In this document: one piece after another, positions 1 through 11,389 of the stretch
Numbering within the stretch: position 1 is the stretch's first letter
How the letters are laid out: each line of letters opens with the position of its first letter
Assembly: GCA_028023455.1 (NCBI GenBank)
Contig: JAQFVV010006310.1
Span: 2,048,001-2,112,000 of the forward strand
DNA: 64,000 nucleotides
Direction: 5' to 3'
From: Epiperipatus broadwayi
Lineage: Eukaryota > Onychophora > Udeonychophora > Euonychophora > Peripatidae
Translations under genes and position numbers: made by a program
The notes under the pieces: model-generated
Told to the model about the DNA's origin: nothing
Seen by the model: only the letters and a program-made list of their open reading frames with translations
Database searches by the model: none

Positions 1-912
1 TGTAGGATAACGAAGCCTCTTAGTATTATTAAGTATTTTTATTCTATTACAATTGGTTTAATCAACAAAGCATATTAGTAATTATAAAATTAATGTTGCC
101 TGTTAACATTATTTTCATTTTATTCCCCACAATTGGTGTCTTAAGTTCGCACATTATATTAAAGTCTTTCTTATCATATTTTTATTCTATTACAAAAGCC
201 GGCAAGTCTGTGGGGTTATTAAATAAGAGCCACAATTTTTATTCTGTTACTATATATACAAATATAAGTCTTGAGCTGGCAGTTTAGTGATAGCCTGCTA
301 AGTTAGTCAATGATTCCTAGGTCTATTCTAGATGAATAGTAAGTTTTCGTGCTGTCGTCTTCTAAAGATTATTTAATTTTTCCCGGAGTAATTTTCAGAA
401 AAAGAGAAACATTTCAAAAATTATTAAGGTCTATTGATATTTCACGAATTAAGTAGACACATATCACCACCATTAATCAGAAATCCCTGGCAGGGCTTTT
501 TGGATTGATACTTTTTTAAATATAAATCTCAAAACGGCTGAAAATTTAAATATAACATTAATTTTACTACCTCTAGTGTGTACGTGTATACCCTGTAATA
601 AATCCTTTTTACAGACTGTATAATTTTTTTTTATAATAACAATATAACAGTTTAAAGTATAAAATATGCTTACATTTATATCAACACAGAATTTTTATTT
701 AGTAGTAATTAAGACAATAAATCAAAACAAATACTTTAAATAAATTAAATATTGTCTATCGCTATACTAGGAATTATAAATAAATTAGAAAAATCATAAA
801 ATATTACAATAAGAGCTAAAAAAAAAATTTTTTTTCCCCCAAAATTCTTCCACAACCATGGTTTCATCTCTTAACAAATAGATCTTTTCAAGTGAAAGTC
901 AACAAAATTATA
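1..912. other. AT-rich DNA, no gene recognised
   Basis: Reading frames are short and have no recognisable motif. There are poly-A/poly-T runs near 820-840. Nothing else could be supported. Confidence 0.6.
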
Positions 913-1516
913 CAACATACATATACAAAAGACAATAAGCTTCCCATCTTTCACTTCAAAAACCAACTTCCTTTAACGTTAAAGGATGTCTTCATGAGAT
1001 TGATGGCTTTACTCTCCTTTCGAGTTCATTTTTTTCATTAAAGATAATCTCTGCATTTCCAAATAAAATGAATATATAAAGCTATGTTTTGATATCTATT
1101 TTTGACTCTACTCTTATGAGCTTGAACTATTTCATTAAGACTTAACATTGACCTATCTAAATTTTATGACAACTGCAAGGACTATTATAAACTACACTTG
1201 CAATTGTTGTAAAATTTATATACGTCAAAGTTAATAAAGTAATAATGATAGAGTTAAATTTTATAAGAGTTAAAAATAGATATCAAAATTCATCTTTGAG
1301 TATTGGTGAATTAAATACAGGTCATAAAATATTATTTGACAATGCAGGAATTATCTTGCTTGAAAGAAGTGAAATAAAAAGAAGAGTAAAAAAAATTCTG
1401 ATAACCTTTTTTAAATCTGAAACCATCAATTTCATGAAGACATCCTTTGATGTTAAAGAAAATTGGTTTTTGAAGTGAATAATGGGAAGCCTATTTTGTT
1501 TTGTATATATATGTGG
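913..1516. repeat. Long inverted repeat (about 290-bp arms), foldback element
   Basis: The left arm (about 913-1185) reads as the reverse complement of the right arm (about 1199-1516). For example CTTCCCATCTTTCACTTCAA at 940-959 mirrors the TTGAAGTGAATAATGGGAAG block near 1470-1490, and TTTTGATATCTATTTTTGAC near 1087 mirrors the segment near 1270. The spacer is only about 15 bases. The arms are imperfect, roughly 80% identical by eye. The short reading frames on both strands here come from the palindrome and are not genes. It is most likely a foldback or MITE-type DNA element. A transcript would form a long hairpin. Confidence 0.8.
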
Positions 1517-1620
1517 TATTATCATGTTTGTTTTTCATTTGCTAGGAAAACACTAGTCTTGTAATGTTATATGATTGTTCTATTTTAAATAAATTTGCAA
1601 GTCTGCTTCAATCATCATAT

Positions 1621-1621
<1 letters not shown>

Positions 1622-1678
<57 letters not shown>

Positions 1679-1691
1679 CAACAACAACAAT
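1622..1691. repeat. (TAA)n microsatellite passing into (CAA)n
   Basis: About 17 TAA units (1622-1674) run directly into about five CAA units (1675-1691). It is a simple sequence repeat. Confidence 0.95.
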
Positions 1692-4335
1692 TCTGGCTGC
1701 TATGCTACAATGAAGAAGGTGACAAATTGCTCTGCAGTACACTCATTTTAGAAATAAACTTCTTTGTCAGCTGACTTAAAGTACAACTAGCAATCCATGC
1801 AAATATAACAACCACTTGACTTATGTCAAGACTGTAATGATCATTGACTCGGTATCAGGCATGCAGTATTGATGGGCTTCACATGTGGCAGATAATGAAA
1901 TGACCTGTGAACATGAAATAAACAGTGCCTGACCAAGAGAGCCTGATGCTTTGTAGGATAGGATGTTGATTCATCAAAAGATATGTACTGTTTCTCATAC
2001 AAACAGCGTTCCTTTTCCTTCATCAGTTACTTATTTTTGTATGGCCTGGTCATTGTAATCCTTTTATGCCGTTGGACATCTCCCTATATTAACTATGACA
2101 AAGAGATTGTGCATTTATGAAACATTTCCATCCTTTAACTATCACACAGTAGTTTTGACTTTAATATTCTTTTTCTCCACCCCCTCTCTCTTTTAGCTCA
2201 AGCTCTCTAGAATTAAAAAAGCAGTGACAGAGATAAGCTTAGTAGGCTGTCAGTCCTTAGCTCTGACTTTGCTGAAGCAATACAATCATTAATGAGTAGG
2301 TTGGAAATTGGATTTAAATGAGACAGGGGTTTTGGTTGTCAAAGATTGCATATTTACGCTGGTGGATTACTGATTTCAGTGGTAGAATAAAAAGATTGAC
2401 TTAACATCAAAGCATAAATATTCAGCACTGCAATCATTTACTATAAATTAGCTTATTTTAACATGGATGTATGCTGATTAAGACAGAATCAGATATTCAT
2501 ATTATTAAAAAATTAAAAAATTCTATATAAAATATGCAATATTGGGATATATAAAAAATAATTGTTATATTTGCATGGATTTACTGGCTGTGCTCCAAGG
2601 TCGCTAAAGAAGGTTATTCTTGAAATGGATGTATACTGCAGAGAATTTTGTTAAATGTATTGCTCCATGATGATTATAACAAATATCATTTCAAATTTAT
2701 TTGCGTTTGATTCAAGGTGCAAATATAAAACAATACTTTGCAATTTTATTTGAATAATAGAAGTTTTTCAATGAGTGTTATTTGATTTAAAAGTAATCCA
2801 TCAGTACTACAGTTTATCATTAACAAATTTGTGAAAATTAATTAAGAGATATAAAAAGTGGAAATCAAAACTTAGTCTGTATTTTCAAATAGAGTTTGCC
2901 TAGTTTTTAGAAAATATTAAAATTAGAAATAGTCTAATGAGAAATTAATTTTTTTTTAAGGAAAAAGTGTGTGGTTATTTATTTGGGAGACTGACTAAAT
3001 TAATTTGATTTATTCTGTATAAGTTTTGAATTACTATGCTACCCTGCATGGTTTGGTGCAAAAATAGAATGTCAAACTTTAGCTCTTAAAATCCATGTGC
3101 AGCAATACTTTCATTTCCGGTAGCGTGTGATATATTCTAAGGAATTCCTGATAGATAAAATACAGTTTATGATTATACATTAGCATGAATTAATTACAAT
3201 TTGATGAACTTGTTTTATCAGATAAGACTATATTTTAAAAATCTAATATAATTAATTCTTATTAAGAATACAAATTGCCCTTGTATAATCTATTATGAAT
3301 AGAGTTGTTTGTTGAAAAAATTACTAGTTACGACCAGATCATTTTTATATTATTTACTTTTAATTTGTTTATTTATAGTTTTTGTCATAATTTTTTTTTG
3401 AGTATCAGCATTAATTAAAATTCATTTATCTCAGAAAAATTATAAACATGCAGAAGTCAAAGATTTTTTTAAAAAAAAAGTATAGAAATTCAGATCAAAA
3501 TAATGTCTGAAACAAAATAATTAATTTTCTGCTTTTGGACTGACTACGGTTATTTATAGACCTATCCATTGGCAAAATAGTAGATGAAAGAATAACTAGT
3601 TGATTAAGTTTTTACCCATGCTGTAAGATAATGTTTTCTATATATTAACTAATTACAAAGATGAGTTAATTATAATGATAAATGCAATATTTTAATTAAA
3701 TGAAAAACTGTGACTTAATATCGTATATTATTAAATTGAGTTGATTCTGCTTTAGTTCTTTGACAGATTACGAAATAAACAATGACTGCATTTGATAAAG
3801 CCGGCTCCCAATGCTACTTCCGGCGTAACCTTTTTATAAACTCCCCAGCAGAAAATCATTAGATTTTTTATTTTTATTAAAAAACTAAGAAAAAGCTCTA
3901 AAAAACTTTCTACAGATATAAGATTGTCTATAAGATATACTAGTGCACGAAGAGAAAATTAGATTCCACTAGATTAGAACCCGTAAGGAATGCCTGTCAG
4001 AGAATATGCTATTTTTATTATATATTTATGTATTAACATTATGTAAATGCATCAATAGATTCTTTAGGATTTGTAAGTAAAGTTATAACCAAATAGGAAA
4101 AAGGAAGAACTGTATATAATATCATTACCTATTTATCAAATGAATGGATTTATTTATTTTAGACAATTGTGAGTTTTCATAAGATGTACTCAACGTAATA
4201 TTGATTAATACTATATTGCGATTTATTTTGTTATATTTATAGTATGATTAAACATCTGTAATACATGATTTTTCAAAATAATTAATGTTTTTAAATAGTA
4301 TTGTATTTTAAAATTTTATATTAATATAACGTTAT
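1692..4335. other. AT-rich DNA, no gene recognised
   Basis: No open frame with recognisable content and no RNA gene was seen. A segment near 3050-3070 (GGTTTGGTGCAAAAATAGAA) resembles the head of the SINE family at 62375, but it is too short to call. Confidence 0.5.
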
Positions 4336-4460
4336 ATATATATATAGCGCCTGGTTAATCGTGGGCCGTTCATAAGATGTACGAGCACCGCAAGTGATAG
4401 AGCTAGACCATGATCCATGGACACTGAGCTCCCCATCTTTGCACCAAACCACGAAAATCT
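4336..4460 (-). repeat. SINE-like copy (same family as 61950 and 62375)
   Basis: Read on the minus strand, it starts GTGGTTTGGTGCA, continues through CCATGGATCATGGTC and ends near GGTGCTCGTAC. The copy at 62375-62625 has the same blocks in the same order: GTGGTTTGGTATA, TTCATGGATCGATG and AGTGCTCAAAC. A (TA)n tract borders it at 4334-4346. The assignment as a SINE rests on the family resemblance between copies and a weak Pol III-like head; the divergence is high. Confidence 0.45.
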
Positions 4461-4887
4461 ATATTGTGTTGATTTTTATCTTCTACAGTCAGAAAAAAAA
4501 TTGGAGGAGGGGGCTACAAACAAATTATTTTGATAAATTATGTATATTATTTATATATTTACAATATTAAATTATAATCTAAGTAAACTACTATACGGGA
4601 ATAGTCAATGAAACATTTGATTTAAGGAACTGTCAACTTAACTAGTGATTCTGATATATTGAATCTAATGTATGTACATTTTAATTTTGGATAGTTGAAT
4701 TTCAGGTTTTATCTCAAAACATTTATTAAACTAATTAATATCTGTGTTACACTCTTTATGAAATGGGTATAAATATGGGTGATACATTACAAATATGGAT
4801 AATGAAAATTTACAATATTAGATATGGAACTAACATTATTGTGTTCAAACAGGGTTAGGTATTTAGTGGTTAAGTTCTTTGTTAACT

Positions 4888-5892
4888 TTATTGGAGAGTT
4901 TGATATAGCTTCCATGTCTCTTGAAAAATGAATGTTGTTGCAAGAGTTTTGTCTCTTTGTTTAATTTTCTCTATGCTCTGAATAAATAATGAGTTTACAC
5001 CTGGCTTGGGATGTTGGTATTGTGCCTTGCACTTTACAATCCAAATGGCATAGGTGATGAAAATTGCCAGCCTGCATTCTTTTATATTAAGTATTTTGTA
5101 GTAGTCTATCTTTGAATTGTTAAATATTATTGTTTTAATATTACCTAGACCCATGCATGTTTTAATTATGTGGTCAAATGTTTCCTCATCCCTGCCACAG
5201 CTGTGGCAAATTGATTGGACTTTGGTGATAGATCTTTTATATCTGAGAAACCAGTTGACTGGCGTGGCATCCAGATTAATTTTAAGTAAGCAATCTAAGT
5301 ATTTTGGTTCTAGAGCCCAATACTTGAATAGGGTAATCAGCTTGTGATTAGTTATTTCTAATCTTGTAGTAGAGGTTTGATTATTTTGTTTTAGGATGCG
5401 ATTGGCATCCCATAGCTTGATCTTGCTTTGATAGTTGTTATGGGCATTTATATTTTGTTGCATTGTTGACAGGATTAGGTGGTCAAGCCAGCTTAATTTT
5501 TTGGGGGGTAGGGTGTCGGTAGGAATTATGGATTCAGTAATCTGGTCATGGCCATACTTTTAGACTAGATTATATATCAGAATGTGTGATTTCTGATAGT
5601 TAATTGAAGTGATGGAATGTAGTGACATTCCATTTAATCTTTTGTTTTCCTGAATGTTTCTCATGCTGATGGAAACAGTTTGTCCTTTCCATAGTAATCT
5701 TGAGCAATATTGCTCAATTTTCTTGATGAATGTTTTATTTGCATTCATCATTGGCAGGTAGTATGCAATTTTGCTGTAAATCTTTATATTTAGCAGTGAA
5801 ACCTTACCATAGAGTGAAAGGTATACCTTTGAGAGGGTCTTAGTGATCTGGTCTGTGGACTGGAGGATTTTTGCCTGAAGTTCTTGAAACAT
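4888..5892 (-). pseudogene. LINE ORF2, thumb and C-terminal zinc-motif region
   Basis: Frame 5892-5560 carries LYGKVSLLNIKIYSKIAYYL and RLLWKG, typical of the region after the LINE RT palm. Frame 5463-4888 carries ICHSCGRDEETFDHIIKTC, matching the zf-RVT type C-terminal zinc motif, and ends at a stop at 4888. The two frames are separated by a break near 5464-5559. They continue directly from the RT upstream. No poly-A or clear 3' repeat was identified beyond 4880, so the 3' end of the element is uncertain. Confidence 0.8.
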
Positions 5893-5938
5893 TGCTAATT
5901 GCGATTTTGAAATATTAAATGCCAGAAATTTCTGTTGT

Positions 5939-6759
5939 TCAGCTTGGAAGTGCGATTTGATTTTTTTTCCAGATAGGATAGTCCAAGCTGTGGATTTTTC
6001 TGTATTTATTTTTAGGTCTGATAGATTGGTATATTTGTCCCAATATTTTATATAGTGTGTTTAGATATTTCTGAGTTGGAAGAATGATCAAGACATCATC
6101 CATGTAAGTGACTACCTTGATCGCTCTTTTGAGTCTGGGTATATATACTCCAGGCAGGTTATCTTCAATGTCTTTAAGAAGTGGATTGATGTAGCAGGTA
6201 AACAGGAGAGCACTGAGTGGAGATCCTTGTGGGATTGAAGTATTGACTCCCAACTGTTTGTATATACTCCATTGAGTGATATGTGAATTTCCCTATTGTG
6301 TAGTAAATTGTCCAGTATCTGAATTATCTGGGAGGGAACATCAAGGCCCTCCAAAATATTCAGCAGTGTGCTAATATTGACTGAGTCAAATGCCTCAGAT
6401 ATGTCAAGTTGTATGGCAATGGGCTTGGATTTTCTGTTGGTTCTGATGTAATCCAAGAGGATTTTGGTTTCACCAATCGCCATGAGTGCTGATGAGCCTT
6501 TCTTGGCATACTGAGAGGCATGATATGACTCAGGATTTTATGTTGTATCTTATCTTTAATGACACCCTCTATAATCTTTATTAAGAGTGTTGTTTTTATC
6601 AGTAGGGTCTTGGCACTTTTTCATAAAAGGCACCAATGCAACCGGATATAAATTTTTAATGAACCTTTGCTTTTGCGCAAGATAGTCAATCATTAACATG
6701 ATGATTGGGACAGTAAAATTTCTTAAGTGGGAGAGGAGGAACTTAGGTATCCCATGCAT
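5939..6759 (-). pseudogene. LINE ORF2, reverse transcriptase domain (multiple frameshifts)
   Basis: Three overlapping frames make up the RT palm and fingers. Frame 6759-6556 has VALVPFMKKCQDP and DYRG (RT motifs 1-2). Frame 6483-6112 has IAIQLDISEAFDSVN, where the first catalytic Asp sits in LDISEAFD. Frame 6253-5939 has SIPQGSPLSALLF and VVTYMDDVLII, the YMDD-type catalytic box. The two frames overlap by about 140 bases at 6112-6253, with the shift near the YTNS/QLGVN junction. All core RT motifs are in the right order, so this is a once-functional RT that is now disrupted by at least two frameshifts. Confidence 0.9.
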
Positions 6760-6829
6760 TTCGGGATGGATGTTGTCTGGAAGGGAGCATAGTTTGTTTT
6801 TAATATCTTGGTCTGTGATTAAATGATCA

Positions 6830-8093
6830 TCACTGGATGAATGTCTTGTCCAATTGTGACCTACTGATGAGTTGTGTTTTTTTTAATTTATTTTCAAAGT
6901 GTAGTTTAATTTTTTCAAGCATGTAGTATTCAGTCATGCTAATGCCCTGATGTTTAATTAGTATTGGAGTATTTTGTTTTTTCTGTGGCCCCAGTGCCCA
7001 CCTGAGATATCCTCTAGTCCAACAATATTGAGAAGCCAGATATATCTTGGATCTTTTCAGAGACACATATTTAGCAAGGGCTTTTTGATTTGCTTTATAT
7101 TCATTCTTAAGTGAGATGAGGTCATCTATCGAGTTGCTTTCGGTAGAAAACTGTTTAAGTTGAGCATTGATGTTCTCTAGGTCCTTTAATAATGAGGTTG
7201 GGCACTTTGACCTGTGGGAGTACTGAACTATTAGAGTTTGCAGAACTCCCACTAGTGCAAACCAAGCCTCTTCAGGTGGTCTTGAAAGTATATCTATTTT
7301 CCTAAATAGAATATATGCCTCTGATGGGATGGCTTCAGTTATGTTGGCCTTTGTTAGCATTCTAATTGTTTTGTTGTGATTCATTTGTGTGAGGTTATCA
7401 ATTTGCACTGAGATGACCACTGCAAAGTGGTCAGAGAATGCTTCAGGCTGAAGCACTGCCTCCATAGTGTAGTGAAATTTGGGTGTGTAAAAGACAGATC
7501 TATCAAAGATCTGTGTCTTCTGGTATAGAATGAATAAGTGCTATCTGGAGAGAAACTTCCTCACTAAGAAAGCCTCTATTCAGAAGATGAAGGTATTTAT
7601 TGACAAATTCTCCATAGGAAGTGTTAAAATCCCCAACAATCACTGTTGGCCAGCTACTGGTGGAGATTATCAGGTTGATGCTATTAACTATTTTAATATA
7701 TGAACTGACATTGTTAGGAGGGTATATGTATATAGCATTAAAGGTGGTAGTTCCATATGTGAGTTTGATAGATATTATATTTTTGTCTGTGTAAGTAATT
7801 TTAAAACTATCTGGAGCATTTTTACTATTTATAATTATGCCTACTCTTCCAGCTGCTACATTACTAGTGCTAAACTGAGTGTAACCCAGTTTGGATAGTT
7901 CTTCCATGGTAATACTGCTGGAGTTTATGTGATATTTAGTTTCTCCAATGAATAGTATATGTGGTAGGTTGTTTTGAAACCAGTGTTTTATGGCATATAC
8001 ATGGGCAGTGGAGTTGATACCTCTTATATTCAACCCCACAATCTTACAATTAATAGTCTGCACTGTGTTGGTGACTGCTATAGATAACCACAA
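6830..8093 (-). pseudogene. LINE ORF2, endonuclease domain (frameshifted)
   Basis: The frame 8093-7503 begins close to KIVGLNIRGI, continues with LFIGETKYH and reaches WPTVIVGDFNTSYGEF. These are the N-terminal, ETK and GDFN motifs of the apurinic/apyrimidinic endonuclease that nicks target DNA in APE-class LINEs. The domain continues in another frame from 7465, where LQPEAFSDHFAVVIS supplies the C-terminal catalytic SDH motif. A frameshift therefore lies between 7503 and 7465. The rest of this second frame (to 6830) is the linker towards the RT. Catalytic residues look retained, but the reading frame is not, so no functional protein is expected. Confidence 0.88.
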
Positions 8094-9047
8094 GCGGGTT
8101 TATAGGTGGTGAATTGGTCTTTGGTCTTATATTTGGTCGGAGGTCTTGAGAATCTTCTGAAAAAGTTGGTGTTAAAAGATTGACAGATTCACATGTGTCT
8201 TCTCTATCTATTCCATTTGATGGGTTTAGAATTATAGGGTCATTTGTCTTTCTTATCTTCTTGATATTGCATGTTGTGCTAGATTTAATAGTATTTGCTG
8301 GGGTTATGGAACTACAACCTTCATCTTCTGAGTCTGCCTTTTGGTTTGTGAAAGATTTTCTTTTATTGTTTATAATTATGGATTGTGTAAGCTCCATTTC
8401 AGTTTCATCATTAGGTTTATACTCAGATTCAATGTGTGTTTTGTTTTTAAAAGACGACTTCTTTAATTATTTTGTTTTGAGTCTGGCCTCTATTGAGATC
8501 TGGTATATGGTTTTGCAAAGGTAGCATTTTATCCTGATTGTTGGTGTGTATCAGATTGTATGGCTGTTTTTGATTGTGTGTAGCTGTGTTCAAATCTTTT
8601 GGTTTTATTTTTGTTGGTATAGGTTCATTGTCACTTGAGTAGTTTATGCATTTTGTTTGTTTGTGGTATGTGGTAGGTTTAATGAAGTTTTAAAACTTAT
8701 TAATTGGTTATCTCTTTGAAGTGAATTGGTTGTGTTAATATTTTGGTCTATTATCATACACTGCTTATCACTTTGGTTTGTTTTGGGTAAGGGTTGCACA
8801 TTTTGGTCTATTTCCGAACATTTATGATTTTGGTTCTTTCTCCACACTGGGAGCAATTTCTTGTCATGCACTCTCTGATCAAGTGTGTTCTTTGACCACA
8901 AGCAAAGCATTGGGGTCTTACTCCCAGAAATGTAAGAATCATAGGAGCTCGGGAGGGAATACACATCGGAAATTTAAAAATCAAGTCAAAACGGGAGGGA
9001 ATACACATTATATATACCCAAGCGAAACTGCACTCGCGTAGCATCAT
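8050..9047 (-). pseudogene. LINE ORF1 remnant with CCHC zinc knuckle
   Basis: Three minus-strand frames (9047-8808, 8964-8644, 8397-8050) appear to be pieces of one disrupted ORF1. The first contains CFACGQRTHLIREC, a perfect CX2CX4HX4C zinc knuckle as found in gag-like LINE ORF1 nucleic-acid-binding proteins. A partial second knuckle (CSQCGERTK) follows and then runs out of frame. The remaining pieces are rich in Ser, Asn and Thr and have no motif. A 17-base block, CGGGAGGGAATACACAT, occurs twice about 45 bp apart (near 8949 and 8993), so the upstream part looks locally duplicated. No intact start was found. The role is inferred from position and the zinc knuckle only. Confidence 0.7.
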
Positions 9048-9050
9048 AAG

Positions 9051-11262
9051 TTATAACATATTTATAAATCAAATAATTTAAATACTAACAGACGCATACA
9101 CATTTAAACAGTAGAAATACAGTTAACATGTAACTAATATAGCAAAACGTGATTTATTAATTAATAAAAACAAATGAACTTTTTTAAAAAATCTCTTATT
9201 GTAAATATATATAACAATAAACATTGCGCATACACATGCGTCTATCTACTGATTCATCATTTCTAAAAAGTTAGTGCAAATAGATGGCCATTTATATGAG
9301 AAGTTCACGTTGAATAGATTTTATATTGATCCAAATGATCGAAGTCAGTAAGGTAAAAAAAAAAAAAAGATAATAAAAAGGAAACGAGAAGAAAGAGTCA
9401 GCGCAAATAGGAGAGAGAAAAGATTATATTGGAATCGTACTTAGCCTTTGTTGAGTTAGCTAATATCTTGTCCTATAAGATAGCAGGAAATACTCTTTAA
9501 CGCTAACATTTATATCGAGTAATGATTCTACTTGAAAACGTCAATAGCTCTGAGTTCAACACACATAGAACAAAGTAAAGAGTACAATAATTATATTTTA
9601 TAAATTAAAATATTATTACATTTGTGAAGAAAAACAAGCAACATGGATAACTATTATTTTTGATTTACAATTGTATCATTATTACATATGGTTTTTCAAT
9701 AAAGTTATTTATAAAACAATAATTTATTTATTAATAAAATCCGTCTAATTATGTATTAATATTCTAAATCAATTTAATAAGAATTAGTTTAAATAATAAA
9801 TGTCAGACCTAAATGTCAGACCTCATTATTAATATTTTATTAGCCTTTTACAAAAAAACACTTCATCTTCTTAAAAATTAAATGCACTATTGGGCGGCAT
9901 GCAACTATCTCGATAGCCGACCAGAAATCTGAATAAATTATTCAAAGGAAAATTAGGACTTCCTATAATAAATATAAAAAAGATTATTTTTAGCATTTTT
10001 ACTAAATTTTCTAATGATAATATTTTTTCGATGAATTTTATGATTTCCTATGATATTCAATTTTCTGATGGTTATCTGCACTCACGATAAATAATCAATT
10101 TTCAAATGATTTGTTGGTTTCACTTTTTTAAATATTAACGACAACATCATATGACTTGTCATAGACTTAATCTTATATTACCAAGAGCAATTATCTTCAT
10201 CCTACGCTAGTTCCATCTACTGTAAACCGACACCAAAAAGTATAATGATACAAACTCTCCATCTCTAGAAATTAGTTAGTCTGTAGTTGAAGATTTTGTG
10301 GCATTATCTTTATCTGGTATTTATTAATTACTCAAGATTAAAATAGATGATTCTAGAATAGAATAAAGATAACTGTTTTTTAAATATTAATTTAAAATTT
10401 ACTTGCAAAAAAATAGATGCAAATATCAAAAATATCCATGTAAAATAATATTGATAAAACCAAATTAGTATAAGGAAATAAATATTTGTTTACAGAAATA
10501 AAAGTAAATAAAAATCACTGCCATTATTACACGTTGTCATGCTAAAGTAGATTGTTCCGAACGATTTATCATATGTTAGATTTCTTAGGCTATTCAAAAA
10601 GCACATTACTAAGATGATGGATATATCATAAAAAAGAAAATTTTAGTCTGAGCATTTATGCTTTAAAAATTCAGTCTAATCGGATGTAGAACTTATTATT
10701 TATTCACCCAGATTATACATAGTAATTTCAAAAGTTTTGCTAGCATTAAAAAGTATCATTATTTTTCTCATTCATCTTCAGTATCCTACATTAATATCCA
10801 TAAAGTGTCATGAAAATAGAACTGTTTGAATAATTCTTTATGATCGTAAAAAAAATTGTTTCCATTTTTTATGTCTTTGCAAATATTTTTATGTTGTTCT
10901 CTGTATTTTCTGGATACATTTTGGACTTTCCTATTTAAATCTTTTAAAAGATCCCTGCCCTTTAAAATTTTTTAAATTCTTTTTCTTTGAAATTATTACT
11001 ACATATTCTGAATCCATTTTTATTTTCTAGTTGATTTCGATTCATTTTTTTTTTTTTTTTTGATATTATAAACAAAATCTGGTGGATATAAGTTACATAA
11101 AAAAACCTTTGTTGACTATATTATATCTAGGAACTTGAATAAGTTTTTAGTTTATTTTATCCAGTTTATTAAAAGTCTCACATAATTAATTTGAGATATT
11201 CTATTTTTAGATTCTAAGAATGTAATTAATTTGCTTCTTATGAATTCTATCTTTTGATATAT
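9051..11262. other. AT-rich DNA, no gene recognised
   Basis: Only short, motif-free frames and homopolymer runs (for example A at 9357-9368 and T near 11046-11060) were seen. No RNA gene or repeat could be supported. Confidence 0.5.
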
Positions 11263-11271
11263 ATATATATA

Positions 11272-11374
11272 GTAAGAAAAAATCAGGTCATATATCGCGT
11301 GACATTAATTTAATAAGTTTGTAGGGATATTCAGAAAAGCGTGTTAAGAGCACGCTCGTTAAATTATATTACGT
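11272..11374. repeat. 103-bp unit bounded on both sides by (TA)n
   Basis: (TA)n tracts at about 11257-11270 and 11375-11389 enclose a 103-bp segment. It contains a small hairpin (GCGTG/CACGC near 11339-11356) and is slightly richer in CG dinucleotides than its surroundings. The second flank starts ACGTTATATATATATA, a string also found at 4329-4344. It could be a tiny non-autonomous insertion, but no terminal repeats were recognised. Confidence 0.3.
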
Positions 11375-11389
11375 TATATATATATATAT

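Larger units (their letters stand above)
4870..9050 (-). mobile_element. Degenerate APE-type LINE (non-LTR retrotransposon)
   Basis: Reading right to left on the minus strand, the standard order of a two-ORF LINE is present. First comes a CCHC zinc knuckle (ORF1), then an apurinic endonuclease domain with GDFN and FSDHF, a reverse transcriptase with PQGSPLSALLF and YMDDV, and a C-terminal zinc motif CHSCGRDEETFDHIIKTC. The coding sequence is split among at least eight frames by frameshifts and stops, so this copy is dead. Exact ends and target-site duplications were not resolved. The clade is not assigned: the C-terminal RLLWKG and CHSCG motifs would fit L1/Tx1-like lineages, but a phylogeny is needed. 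Confidence 0.92.

Noticed and set aside
1245-1525. Two opposing frames of 67-77 codons
   Set aside because: Both lie in one arm of the long palindrome and arise from its symmetry.
8180-8524. 114-codon hydrophobic plus-strand frame
   Set aside because: It lies antisense to LINE ORF1 and has no independent support.
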